Source: Streptomyces lienomycini
GTDB lineage: Bacteria; Actinomycetota; Actinomycetes; Streptomycetales; Streptomycetaceae
Assembly: GCF_027947595.1 (NCBI RefSeq)
Contig: NZ_CP116257.1
Coordinates: forward strand, 3,596,001-3,660,000
Reading direction: 5' to 3'
Length of the DNA: 64,000 nt
This document shows, one piece after another, positions 16,450 through 25,030 of the stretch; position 1 is the stretch's first letter, and every line of letters begins with the position of its first letter. A program made the translations under genes and the position numbers. The notes under the pieces are model-generated. The model was not told the origin of the DNA. It saw only the letters and a program-made list of their open reading frames with translations, and ran no database searches.

Positions 16450-17397
16450 TCAGGGGCGGGCGGTCAGATAGCCGCCCATGGAGGTGAAGTAGTCCGTCGC
16501 GGCCAACTCCCGTCCGTCCTCGGTCCGTACCCGTGTGACGGCGAGGCCGTGATCGCGGCCGCGCCGTGCGCCGGCCCCGGCGACGATCACCACGCCCTCG
16601 CCCTCGCGGTAGAAGATCCGTCCGGGCGTACCGCCGTAGCGGCCCTCGGAGACGACGGCGGCGAGGATCTCGAGCCGCCTGCCCCGGTGGAACGTGAAGG
16701 CGCTGGGGTACGGCTCGGACTGGGCCCGCACCAGGCGCTCCAGATCCTCGGCCGGCCAGTTCCAGTCGATGCGGATGTCCTCCTCGGACCGCTTGTGGAA
16801 GAAGCTCGCCCGGGAGCGGTCCTGCTGGGTGAACTCCGTCTGTCCGGCGGCGATCAGCCCGAGGGCGCCGATGGTGACGGGTGCGATGAGGTCGACGGTC
16901 TTGTGGAAGAGGTCCGTGGCGGTGTCCGCCGGCCCGACCGGCACCGCCTCCTGACGCACGATGTCACCGGCGTCCAGCTCGTCGTTCATCATGTGCGCGG
17001 TGACGCCCACTTCGGTCTCGCCGTTGATCAGCGCCCAGATCAGCGGGGAGAACCCGGCGTACTTCGGCAGCAGCGAGTCGTGCACGTTGAGGGTGCCGTG
17101 ACGGGGCAGCCCGAAGATGCGCGGCGGAATCCAGGTCCGCCAGTTGTTGGCCACGATGATGTCCGGGGCGGCGGCCTCCAGACGCGCGAACAGTTCGTCG
17201 TCGTCCGGGCGGTTGCGGATCAGCACCGGGACGCCGTGCTCCTCGGCGAGGTCGGCGACCGAGTCGCTCCAGATCTTCTCGTAGGCGTGCTCGCTCCTGG
17301 GATGCGTCACCACCAGGACCACGTCGTGTTCGGAGTCCAGGAGGGCTCGCAGGGTGCGGTGCCCCCAGGTCTGGTAACCGAACATGACGACCCGCAT
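16450..17397 (-). CDS. cchA: Hydroxyornithine formyltransferase (coelichelin)
   Basis: A 315-residue member of the methionyl-tRNA formyltransferase family, using 10-formyl-tetrahydrofolate. The catalytic set is visible: ILVANNW-type Asn region (DIIVANNWRTWIP), the HxSLLP motif as NVHDSLLPKYAGFSPLIWAL, and the Asp in DELDAGDIVRQE. A C-terminal OB-like domain follows (about 205-315). In coelichelin synthesis it formylates N5-hydroxyornithine to give the formyl-hydroxamate ligand. ATG 17397 follows GAGGAGG. It is divergent from cchB, with an iron box in front of each gene. The assignment rests on family and cluster context. Confidence 0.93.
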   Translation of the reverse strand: MRVVMFGYQTWGHRTLRALLDSEHDVVLVVTHPRSEHAYEKIWSDSVADLAEEHGVPVLIRNRPDDDELFARLEAAAPDIIVANNWRTWIPPRIFGLPRHGTLNVHDSLLPKYAGFSPLIWALINGETEVGVTAHMMNDELDAGDIVRQEAVPVGPADTATDLFHKTVDLIAPVTIGALGLIAAGQTEFTQQDRSRASFFHKRSEEDIRIDWNWPAEDLERLVRAQSEPYPSAFTFHRGRRLEILAAVVSEGRYGGTPGRIFYREGEGVVIVAGAGARRGRDHGLAVTRVRTEDGRELAATDYFTSMGGYLTARP

Positions 17398-17433
17398 GGG
17401 CTTCCTCCTCGCGGCAGGGAATGACCCAGGCAG

Positions 17434-17452
17434 TTAAGCAAGGCTTACCTTA
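17434..17452. promoter_or_regulatory. Iron box (DmdR/IdeR type) for cchA
   Basis: TTAAGCAAGGCTTACCTTA resembles the 19-bp Streptomyces iron box TTAGGTTAGGCTCACCTAA. It lies 37 bp upstream of the cchA start on the cchA side of the divergent promoter. Iron-loaded DmdR1 would repress here. Confidence 0.8.
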
Positions 17453-17528
17453 GTGCGCAACAGCCGCGCAAGACAGTCAAGTTGGCGGGAATCATCCCAC
17501 GGTTCACCCTATCGACAGTCGCATTTCA

Positions 17529-17547
17529 TTAGCTTAGGCTCACCTAA
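17529..17547. promoter_or_regulatory. Iron box (DmdR/IdeR type) for cchB
   Basis: TTAGCTTAGGCTCACCTAA differs from the canonical 19-bp iron box at a single position. It ends 25 bp before the cchB ATG. Confidence 0.92.
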
Positions 17548-17572
17548 GTTTCCGGCGCACGATGGGAGTGAC

Positions 17573-18928
17573 ATGTCACAGGTTCTTCCTGCTGACGCAC
17601 CGCTGGTCCACGACCTCATTGGCATCGGCTTCGGGCCGTCCAATGTCGCCATGGCGATCGCGATCCGCGAACACAACGCACGGCCCGGCGGGCGGGAACC
17701 GCTCGACGCCCGCTTCTTCGAGCAGCAACCGCGCTTCGGCTGGCACCGCGGCATGCTGATCGACGACGCGACCATGCAGGTGTCCTTCCTCAAGGACCTG
17801 GTGACACTGCGCAATCCGGCCAGTGAGTACAGCTTCCTCTGCTACCTGCAGAGCAAGGGGCGGCTGATCGACTTCATCAACCACAAGAACCTCTTCCCGC
17901 TGCGGGTGGAGTTCCACGACTACTTCGAGTGGGCCGCCGCCAAGGTCGACGACATGGTCTCCTACGGCCACGAGGTCGTCGGCGTCGCACCCGTGGTGCG
18001 TGACGGAGCGGAGGACCACCTGGAGGTGACGGTCCGCTCGGGGGAGGGGCTCGAGGTCCACCGCACGCGCAACCTCGTCGTCGGCACCGGGCTGCGTCCC
18101 CTGGTGCCGGAGGGCGTGGAACGCGGCGAACGGGTCTGGCACAACTCCGAACTGCTCGCCAGGGTCGACGCGTTGGAGGGCACCTCGCCCTCCCGGTTCA
18201 TCGTCGTCGGCGCCGGGCAGAGCGCCGCGGAGAACGTCGCCTACCTGCATCGCCGCTTCCCCGGGGCCGAGGTCTGCGCGGTCTTCGCACGCTACGGCTA
18301 CAGTCCGGCCGACGACAGCGCCTTCGCCAACCGGATCTTCGACCCGGCGGCCGTCGACGAGTACTTCACCGCGCCAGGCAGCGTCAAACGCCGGCTGATG
18401 GACTACCACGGCAACACCAACTACTCCGTGGTGGACATCGACCTGATCGACGACCTGTACCGCCAGATGTACCGGGAGAAGGTCCTAGGCGCCGAGCGGC
18501 TGCGCTTCCTCAACGTGTCCCGGCTCACCGACGTCAAGGAGACGCCGGACCGGGTACGCGCCACCGTCACCTCCCTGGTCACCGGCGAGGAGACACTCCT
18601 GGACGCGGACGTCGTGGTCTTCGCGACCGGCTACGGGCAGGCCGACCCCCTCGGTCTGCTCGGTGAGGTCGCGGACCGCTGCCTGCGCGACGACGAGGGC
18701 CGGGTGCGCGTCGAGCGCGACTACCGGATCGCGACGGACCCCGGTCTGCGCTGCGGCATCTACCTCCAGGGCGGCACGGAGCACACGCACGGCATCACGT
18801 CCTCGCTGCTCTCCAACACCGCCGTCAGGGTCGGCGAGATCCTGGAGTCGCTCCTCGACCGGGGTCTCAAGTCCGCTTCCGACGAGGCCCGTACGGTCGC
18901 CGACGGAACCGGCGGCAGCGCGCGTTAG
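17573..18928 (+). CDS. cchB: L-ornithine N5-monooxygenase (coelichelin)
   Basis: A 451-residue flavin-dependent N-hydroxylating monooxygenase of the SidA/PvdA/IucD family, which turns ornithine into N5-hydroxyornithine with NADPH and O2. The FAD motif is GIGFGPSNVAMA near the N-terminus, the NADPH motif is VVGAGQSAAENVAYL (about residues 207-221), and the family-specific D(x)3(L/F)ATGY is present as DVVVFATGYGQ. ATG 17573 follows GGGAG. The product feeds all hydroxamate positions of the NRPS, partly after formylation by CchA. The downstream permease gene overlaps its stop by one base, so translation is coupled. Confidence 0.95.
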   Translation: MSQVLPADAPLVHDLIGIGFGPSNVAMAIAIREHNARPGGREPLDARFFEQQPRFGWHRGMLIDDATMQVSFLKDLVTLRNPASEYSFLCYLQSKGRLIDFINHKNLFPLRVEFHDYFEWAAAKVDDMVSYGHEVVGVAPVVRDGAEDHLEVTVRSGEGLEVHRTRNLVVGTGLRPLVPEGVERGERVWHNSELLARVDALEGTSPSRFIVVGAGQSAAENVAYLHRRFPGAEVCAVFARYGYSPADDSAFANRIFDPAAVDEYFTAPGSVKRRLMDYHGNTNYSVVDIDLIDDLYRQMYREKVLGAERLRFLNVSRLTDVKETPDRVRATVTSLVTGEETLLDADVVVFATGYGQADPLGLLGEVADRCLRDDEGRVRVERDYRIATDPGLRCGIYLQGGTEHTHGITSSLLSNTAVRVGEILESLLDRGLKSASDEARTVADGTGGSAR

Positions 18929-20004
18929 TGTACGACGCCATGACCACGACTGCGGTTGAGCGCCCCGCGTCCGATCCACGGGGCACAACGGATGCCCGTA
19001 GGCGCCGTGTTGCCGGCCTGGGCATTCTCGCGGCGCTCCTCGTGATCGCGGCGGCGGCGTCGCTGGCCGTCGGCGCGCGGGCGCTGAGCCCCGCCGAGGT
19101 CTGGCACGGGCTGTTCGCCGCGCCCGAGTCCGACCAGCGGCTCACCGAGATCCGCCTCATCGTGCAGACCGTGCGGGTGCCCCGCACGGTGCTCGCGGTC
19201 GTGGCCGGAGTCGCCCTGGGCGTCGGCGGGGCGCTGATCCAGGGGTACACCCGCAATCCGATCGCCGACACGGGGCTGCTGGGGGTGAACTCCGGCGCCT
19301 CGTTCGCCGTGGTGTCGGGGATCGCCGCCTTCGGGTTCACCAGCCCCTTCCAGTACGTCTGGTTCGGCTTCCTGGGCGCGGCGCTCGCCGGTGTCGTCGT
19401 GTTCGGACTCTCCAGCATCGGCCGGGGCGCGGGCAACCCGCTGACGCTGGCGCTGGCCGGTCAGGGCGTCACGGTGTTCCTCGCGGCGATGACCACGGCC
19501 GTCGCGCTGACGGACAAGGCATCGCTGAACGCCCTGCGGTTCTGGAACGCGGGCTCGCTGACCGGTGTCGGCTTCGACGTCATCGGGCCCGTGTCCGCCT
19601 TCGTCGCCGCCGGACTGCTGCTGGCGCTGACCACGCTGCCCTCCGTCAACCTGCTCAACCTGGGCGACGACGTCGCGCGGGGGCTCGGGGTGAACACCGC
19701 GCTGACCCGAACCGTCGGCGTCGTCGCCATCACCCTGCTGGCCGGGGCGGCGACGGCGGCCTGCGGCCCCATCGCGTTCCTCGGGCTCATGGTGGCTCAC
19801 GTGGCCCGGTACCTGACCGGCCCGGACTACCGCTGGCTGGTCCCGTACGCCGGTCTGCTCGGGGCCGTCGTGCTGCTGGTCTGCGACATCGTGGGGCGCC
19901 TGGTCGTGAGGCCGGGGGAGTTGGACGCGGGGGTCGTCGTCTCGCTCCTGGGCGCACCGTTCTTCGCCGTCCTGGTGTGGCGCGGCAAGTTCAAGAACGC
20001 GTGA
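18928..20004 (+). CDS. cchC: Ferric-siderophore ABC permease (FecCD family)
   Basis: A 358-residue BtuC/FecCD-type permease with eight to ten membrane spans. Conserved family segments are VRVPRTVLAVVAGVALGVGG, IQGYTRNPIADTGLLGVNSG and GPIAFLGLMVAHVARYLTG, the last being the ATPase-coupling region. GTG 18928 overlaps the cchB stop (TAGTG); ATG 18940, four codons later, is an alternative and neither has a clear ribosome site. It pairs with CchD to form the transmembrane channel of the ferric-coelichelin importer. Confidence 0.9.
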   Translation: MYDAMTTTAVERPASDPRGTTDARRRRVAGLGILAALLVIAAAASLAVGARALSPAEVWHGLFAAPESDQRLTEIRLIVQTVRVPRTVLAVVAGVALGVGGALIQGYTRNPIADTGLLGVNSGASFAVVSGIAAFGFTSPFQYVWFGFLGAALAGVVVFGLSSIGRGAGNPLTLALAGQGVTVFLAAMTTAVALTDKASLNALRFWNAGSLTGVGFDVIGPVSAFVAAGLLLALTTLPSVNLLNLGDDVARGLGVNTALTRTVGVVAITLLAGAATAACGPIAFLGLMVAHVARYLTGPDYRWLVPYAGLLGAVVLLVCDIVGRLVVRPGELDAGVVVSLLGAPFFAVLVWRGKFKNA

Positions 20005-21128
20005 ACGGGGCGGACATGAGGGGCGACGGGACGGACATGCAGGTCAACGGGGCGGAACCGGCAACGGACGGGAGAACGGGTGTGCGGGCGTCGGTGGCGC
20101 CCGGTGTGCGGTTCGGCGGCGTGTCGTTCGTGTGGCGGCCCTGGATCGCGGGCGTCACGCTGCTGCTGGCCGCGGCGGCCTTCCTGGTCTTCTGTCTGTC
20201 CATCGGGGTCGGGGACTTCCCCATCGCCCTGCCCCGGGTCGTCGCCACCGTCTTCGGCGGGGGCGAGCAGGTCGACCAGTTCGTGATCATGGATCTGCGG
20301 ATGCCGCGCGCCCTCGCCGGGGTGGTCGTGGGCGTCGCGCTGGGGGTCTCCGGCGCCCTCACCCAGTCCATCGCCCGCAATCCGCTGGCCAGTCCGGACG
20401 TCCTCGGCATCACCAGCGGTGCCGGGGCGGTCGCGGTGTTCCTGGTGACGGTGTCCGGCGGGGCCGCGACGGCGGTCGTCGACTCGGTGGGCCTGTCTGC
20501 GGCGGCGCTCGCCGGGGGCCTCGGCACCGGTCTGCTGGTGTACTTCATGGCGTGGCGCCGGGGGATCGACGGCTTCCGGCTCATCCTCATCGGCATCTCG
20601 GTGAACGCCGTGATGCAGGCGGCCACGACGTGGCTGCTGGTCACCGCCGACATCAGGGACGTGGCCCGGGCCCAGGCGTGGCTGGTCGGCTCGCTGGACA
20701 ACCGGTCGTGGGAGGAGGTCCACGTCGCCCTGTGGTGCACGCTGGTCCTGCTGGTCGTCGTGGCCTGCGTCGCCTTCCAGTTCAAGCCGCTGCACTTCGG
20801 CGACGAGGTCGCCGCCGGCCTCGGTGTCCGGTACGGGGCGGTGCGCGCGGTCCTGCTGCTGTGCGCGGTGCTGCTGGCCGGCGTCGCGGTGAGCGCGGCG
20901 GGCCCGGTGCCGTTCGTCGCCCTGGTGGCACCGCAGGTGGCGATGCGGCTGCCGAGGTGCCCGACGCCGCCACTGGTGGCCTCCGGCCTGGTGGGGGCTC
21001 TGCTGCTGACCGGCTCGGACCTGGTCGCGCGCACCGCGCTGCCCGTCTCGCTGCCGGTCGGCGTGGTCACCGCGGCGATCGGCGGCCCCTTCCTCGTCTA
21101 TCTGCTGGTGCGGGCGAACCGCAGATAG
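20001..21128 (+). CDS. cchD: Ferric-siderophore ABC permease (FecCD family)
   Basis: A 375-residue second FecCD permease. Family motifs are MDLRMPRALAGVVVGVALGV, TQSIARNPLASPDVLGITSG and AAGPVPFVALVAPQVAMRL. GTG 20001 overlaps the cchC stop as GTGA; ATG 20016 is an alternative. The first 45 residues are hydrophilic and longer than in CchC. It forms a heterodimer with CchC in the importer. Confidence 0.9.
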   Translation: MNGADMRGDGTDMQVNGAEPATDGRTGVRASVAPGVRFGGVSFVWRPWIAGVTLLLAAAAFLVFCLSIGVGDFPIALPRVVATVFGGGEQVDQFVIMDLRMPRALAGVVVGVALGVSGALTQSIARNPLASPDVLGITSGAGAVAVFLVTVSGGAATAVVDSVGLSAAALAGGLGTGLLVYFMAWRRGIDGFRLILIGISVNAVMQAATTWLLVTADIRDVARAQAWLVGSLDNRSWEEVHVALWCTLVLLVVVACVAFQFKPLHFGDEVAAGLGVRYGAVRAVLLLCAVLLAGVAVSAAGPVPFVALVAPQVAMRLPRCPTPPLVASGLVGALLLTGSDLVARTALPVSLPVGVVTAAIGGPFLVYLLVRANRR

Positions 21129-21134
21129 CTGGTA

Positions 21135-21153
21135 CAAAGTAAGGCGAGCCTAA
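21135..21153. promoter_or_regulatory. Iron box for cchE
   Basis: CAAAGTAAGGCGAGCCTAA fits the right half of the 19-bp iron box well and the left half poorly. It lies in the 38-bp gap between cchD and cchE, 13 bp before the GTG start, giving cchE its own iron-controlled promoter. Confidence 0.65.
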
Positions 21154-21166
21154 TCGAGGGGGTCAC

Positions 21167-22030
21167 GTGGTCGTTCAGTCCATCACCGCGACCGGCACGG
21201 GAGTTGACGGAGCCTCACGGCTGGCGGCCCGGGGGATCACCGTCGGGTACGGAGCCCGGTCCGTCATCGACGGTCTCGACGTCACGATCCCGCCCGGGGT
21301 GATCACCACCGTCATCGGACCGAACGGCTGCGGCAAGTCGACCCTGCTGCGCACCCTGTCCCGGCTGCTCAGGCCCACCGGCGGCACGGTCGTGCTGGAC
21401 GGCGAGGACATCGCCGCGCTCCGGACCCGGGACGTGGCGAAGAAGCTCGGCCTGCTGCCCCAGGCGCCGGTGGCACCGGAGGGGCTGACGGTGTCCGACC
21501 TGGTCGCCAGGGGCCGCCACCCGCACCAGAGCTGGCTGCGGCAGTGGTCGTCGGACGACGCCGACGTCGTACGGCACGCACTGGCCATGACCGGTGTGGC
21601 GGACCTCGCGGACCGTGCGGTCGACTCGCTGTCCGGCGGACAGCGCCAGCGCGTGTGGATCTCGATGGCCCTGGCGCAGGGCACCGACCTGCTCCTGCTG
21701 GACGAGCCGACCACCTACCTGGACCTGGCCCACGCGATCGACGTGCTCGACCTGGTCGACGACCTGCACGAGTCCGGGCGCACCGTGGTCATGGTGCTGC
21801 ACGACCTCAACCTGGCCACGCGCTACAGCGACAACCTCGTCGTCATGAGGGAGGGGGTGATCCTGGCGCAGGGGCACCCGCGCGACGTGATCACCGCCGA
21901 CCTGCTGCACGAGGCCTTCGGGCTGCGCGCCAAGGTAATCGACGACCCGGTGGGGGACCGCCCGCTCATCGTGCCGATCGGACGCACTCACAGCGAACTC
22001 GGCGGATCAGTCCCGGAGTTGTCTCAGTGA
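21167..22030 (+). CDS. cchE: Ferric-siderophore ABC importer ATPase
   Basis: A 287-residue FepC/FecE-type ATPase. Walker A is IGPNGCGKST, the signature is [13 protein letters not shown], Walker B is DLLLLDEPTTYLD and the H-loop is VLHDLNLATRY. All catalytic residues are canonical. GTG 21167 starts the family-length protein. It powers the CchC/CchD permease. Its stop codon overlaps the iron box of cchF. Confidence 0.93.
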   Translation: MVVQSITATGTGVDGASRLAARGITVGYGARSVIDGLDVTIPPGVITTVIGPNGCGKSTLLRTLSRLLRPTGGTVVLDGEDIAALRTRDVAKKLGLLPQAPVAPEGLTVSDLVARGRHPHQSWLRQWSSDDADVVRHALAMTGVADLADRAVDSLSGGQRQRVWISMALAQGTDLLLLDEPTTYLDLAHAIDVLDLVDDLHESGRTVVMVLHDLNLATRYSDNLVVMREGVILAQGHPRDVITADLLHEAFGLRAKVIDDPVGDRPLIVPIGRTHSELGGSVPELSQ

Positions 22031-22046
22031 GGGTAGGCTAACCTCA
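22028..22046. promoter_or_regulatory. Iron box for cchF
   Basis: TGAGGGTAGGCTAACCTCA is a near-perfect palindrome matching the core of the DmdR box. It begins inside the cchE stop codon and lies about 70 bp upstream of cchF. Confidence 0.8.
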
Positions 22047-22117
22047 CTCGGCCGCGATAAGGTTTGCTGCCCTCAGACGGGGCGCAGTGGACGGCGCGAC
22101 AGCAAAGGGATCTCCGG

Positions 22118-23176
22118 ATGCTCCTCAGAACGACGCGTATGAAGCCCTGGCGACGACTGGCGGCGGCCCTGTCCGCGGCCGCGCTCGGCGTCGGACTCCT
22201 CGCGGGGTGCGGTTCCGACTCGGACGAACCGGCGGACAAGGCCGGCGGCGACGCCCCGGCCGCTGCCGGAGCCTTCCCGGTCACCGTGGAGCACGCGTTC
22301 GGTACGACGGAGATCGACAAGGCGCCCGAACGGGTCGTCTCCGTCGGCTACACCGACGACCAGACGATCCTCGCCTTCGGCATCAAGCCCGTCGGCATGG
22401 TCGACCAGTACCCGAACCCGGCGGGACAGAGCCCCGACATCAACACCCAGTGGCCCTGGGTGAAGGACAAGTGGGGTGACACCGAGCCCGAGGTCATCAT
22501 GAAGAACGGGGACACGGGCCCCAACTACGAGAAGATCGCCGCGCTGCGCCCCGACCTGATCATCGCGGTCTACTCCGAGATCGACCGGGCCGCCTACGAC
22601 AAGCTCTCCAGGATCGCGCCCACGGTGGGCCGCACCAAGGGCGAGAAGGAGCCCTTCAGCGCTCCGTGGCAGGACAACGCGCTGCACATCGCCAAGGCGC
22701 TCGGCAGGGCCGAGGACGGGAAGAAGATGGTGGCCGGCATCCAGGGCAAGCTGGACGCCGCCAAGCAGGCCCATCCCGAGTTCGCGGACCAGAGGGCGGT
22801 CGTCCTGTCCTGGTACAAGGACTCGGTGGCCCCCTTCACCTCCACCGACGTGCGCGGACGGCTCGTGACCGGCATCGGCTTCACGTACCAGACCGAGATC
22901 GACAAGGTCGCCGGCGGCGACTTCTACACCACGCTCTCGCCCGAGCGCGTCGACCTGGTCGACGTGGACCGCGTCTTCGTCATCAACGACAAGGCGGACC
23001 AGGAGGCGCTGAAGAAGTTCGCACTGTTCACCAACCTGGACGCCGCCAAGAACGGCAAGGTGTCCTACCTGCTGGACAGCGAGGGCCCGGCGGTCGGCGC
23101 GGCCATCTCCCAGGGCACCCTGCTGTCCATGCCGTACGCCGTCGACGAACTCGTCAAGGCGGCCGGGCAGGGGTGA
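22118..23176 (+). CDS. cchF: Ferric-siderophore-binding lipoprotein
   Basis: A 352-residue class III solute-binding protein. The signal peptide ends in a lipobox LLAGCGSD, so the mature protein is anchored by a lipidated Cys on the outer face of the membrane. Binding-protein segments include APERVVSVGYTDDQTILAFG and ALRPDLIIAVYSEIDR. ATG 22118 follows AAAGGGA; ATG 22139 is an alternative. It should deliver ferric coelichelin to CchC/CchD/CchE. It shares a GTGA overlap with cchG. Confidence 0.93.
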   Translation: MLLRTTRMKPWRRLAAALSAAALGVGLLAGCGSDSDEPADKAGGDAPAAAGAFPVTVEHAFGTTEIDKAPERVVSVGYTDDQTILAFGIKPVGMVDQYPNPAGQSPDINTQWPWVKDKWGDTEPEVIMKNGDTGPNYEKIAALRPDLIIAVYSEIDRAAYDKLSRIAPTVGRTKGEKEPFSAPWQDNALHIAKALGRAEDGKKMVAGIQGKLDAAKQAHPEFADQRAVVLSWYKDSVAPFTSTDVRGRLVTGIGFTYQTEIDKVAGGDFYTTLSPERVDLVDVDRVFVINDKADQEALKKFALFTNLDAAKNGKVSYLLDSEGPAVGAAISQGTLLSMPYAVDELVKAAGQG

Positions 23177-24969
23177 GCGCCACCGACACCCGCGCCGCCC
23201 CGGCCGCCCTGCGTACGGCGACGGGCCGCGAGGCCGGCCGATGGGTCGCGGAACACTGCCGCGACGTCCCCTGGCTGACGGCGGCCACGGTGCTCACCAC
23301 GGTGGCCGGAGCGGCGCTCCAGGTGCTGCCGGTGCTGCTGCTGGGCCGGGTGGTCGACGCGGTGGCGGGAGGCCGGTCGCAGTCGATCCTGGTCACGATC
23401 GGGGCCCTGATGGTCGCCGCCGCGCTGCTCGGCGCGGCGGCGACCGCGGTGTCGACCTACCTGATCGGACGGCTGGGCGCCGACCTGCTCGCCCGGCTGC
23501 GGGAGGGCGCCGTCCACGCGGTGCTGGGCATGCCCAGCGCACGCGTCGAGCAGGTCGGCCGCGGGGACGTGCTGTCCCGGGTCGGTGACGACGTCGCCGT
23601 GATCTCCAAGGGCATCCGCACGGCCGTGCCCACGGTGTTCTCGGCGGGCGTCCTCGTCGCCATCGCCACGGCCGGCATGTTCGGCCTCGACTGGCGGCTC
23701 GGTCTGGCGGGCGCCGGGGCGCTGCCCGCGTACGCGCTGGCCCTGCGCTGGTACCTGCCGAGGTCCGCGCCGCTGTACCGGAAGCAACGGGTGGCCCAGG
23801 CCGACCGCGCGCAGGCCCTGATCAGCGGGCTGAACGGCATCGACACGGTCCGGGCCTACCGCCTCGAGGACGCCTTCCGCGAGCGGGTCACCCGTGAGTC
23901 GTGGCGGGTGCGCGACCTCGGCATCGAGGTGTTCCGGTTCTTCGGACGGTTCGTCGGCAGGGAGAACCGCGCCGAGTTCATCGGTCTGTCCCTCATCCTC
24001 CTGGTGGGGTACGCCCTGCTGGAGGCGGACGCGGCCACCCTGGGCGAGGTGTCGGCGGCGCCCCTGCTCTTCCACCGGCTCTTCACCCCGCTGGGCGCCA
24101 TCATGTTCACCTTCGACGAGGCGCAGAAGTCGGGCGCGAGCCTCACCCGCCTGGTCGGCGTGCTGGGCGAGGACACCGAGGCCCGGCTGGTCGGCGACGA
24201 CTCCGTCGCGTCGGCGGCGGCGGGGGCGTACCCGGTACGGGTGCGGGGCCTGACGTTCACCTACCCGGGCGCCGAGGAGCCGGTCCTCAGGGACGTGGAC
24301 CTGACGATCCCGGCGGGCGGCTCGCTCGCCCTGGTGGGAGCGACGGGCGCGGGCAAGACGACCCTGGCCGCCCTGGTCGCGGGCATCGGTACCCCCGACT
24401 CGGGAACGGTGTGCGTCGGGCCGACCGACCTGGCCGGACTGGACGAGGCCGGGGCGCGGGCCCTGGTGAGCCTGCTGACCCAGGAGACACACGTGTTCTC
24501 CGGGCCGCTCGCCGACGACCTCCGGCTGGCCGCGCCGGGGGCGACCGACGCCGAACTCCTGGACGCCCTGCGCACCGTGGGCGCCGGCCAGTGGGTCGAC
24601 GCCCTGCCCGACGGACTGGACACCCCGGTCGGGGAGGGCGGTGAGCGCCTCGACGTGACCAAGGTGGCCCAACTCGCCCTGGCCCGGCTGGTGCTCGGCC
24701 GGGCGCCGGTGGTGGTGCTGGACGAGTCGACCGCCGAGGCGGGCAGCGAGGGGGCCGCCGAGCTGGAGCGGGCCGTGCTGGCCGCCTGCGCGGGCCGCAC
24801 CACGCTGTTCGTGGCCCACCGCCTGACCCAGGCGACGGCGGCGGACCGGATCGCCGTCCTGGACGCCGGACGAGTCGTCGAGGAGGGCACGCACGACGAG
24901 TTGGTGGCTCTGGGCGGCCGCTACGCCCGGCTGTGGCGGGCCTGGCGCGAGGGCGGCCGGGCGGGGTAG
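23173..24969 (+). CDS. cchG: ABC exporter half-transporter, canonical ATP site but degenerate signature
   Basis: A 598-residue fusion of a six-helix membrane domain (about residues 30-330) and an ATPase domain (about 355-595). Walker A is VGATGAGKTT (about 387-396), the Q-loop is LLTQETHVFSG, Walker B plus catalytic Glu is VVVLDEST, and the H-loop is FVAHRL. The signature LSGGQ is replaced by LDVTK near 493 and the D-loop is altered. It starts at GTG 23173 overlapping the cchF stop. With CchI, which keeps LSGGQ but lost the other motifs, it should form a heterodimer with one working ATP site, probably the coelichelin exporter. Confidence 0.88.
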   Translation: MSATDTRAAPAALRTATGREAGRWVAEHCRDVPWLTAATVLTTVAGAALQVLPVLLLGRVVDAVAGGRSQSILVTIGALMVAAALLGAAATAVSTYLIGRLGADLLARLREGAVHAVLGMPSARVEQVGRGDVLSRVGDDVAVISKGIRTAVPTVFSAGVLVAIATAGMFGLDWRLGLAGAGALPAYALALRWYLPRSAPLYRKQRVAQADRAQALISGLNGIDTVRAYRLEDAFRERVTRESWRVRDLGIEVFRFFGRFVGRENRAEFIGLSLILLVGYALLEADAATLGEVSAAPLLFHRLFTPLGAIMFTFDEAQKSGASLTRLVGVLGEDTEARLVGDDSVASAAAGAYPVRVRGLTFTYPGAEEPVLRDVDLTIPAGGSLALVGATGAGKTTLAALVAGIGTPDSGTVCVGPTDLAGLDEAGARALVSLLTQETHVFSGPLADDLRLAAPGATDAELLDALRTVGAGQWVDALPDGLDTPVGEGGERLDVTKVAQLALARLVLGRAPVVVLDESTAEAGSEGAAELERAVLAACAGRTTLFVAHRLTQATAADRIAVLDAGRVVEEGTHDELVALGGRYARLWRAWREGGRAG

Positions 24970-24996
24970 TTAGGTATGCCTAAGTTAGGTTAGCCT
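24970..24996. promoter_or_regulatory. Overlapping iron-box half-sites for cchH
   Basis: TTAGGTATGCCTAA at 24970-24983 is followed directly by TTAGGTTAGCCT at 24985-24996. Both are DmdR/IdeR-like half-sites. They lie between the cchG stop and cchH, 35 bp before the ATG, and may bind two dimers side by side. Confidence 0.8.
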
Positions 24997-25030
24997 GCGT
25001 TGATTCCTTGGAAGGGGCGTTGAGTCTTCG

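Noticed and set aside
22139..22141. Second Met as the cchF start
   Set aside because: The first ATG at 22118 has the better ribosome site, although the choice does not alter the mature lipoprotein.
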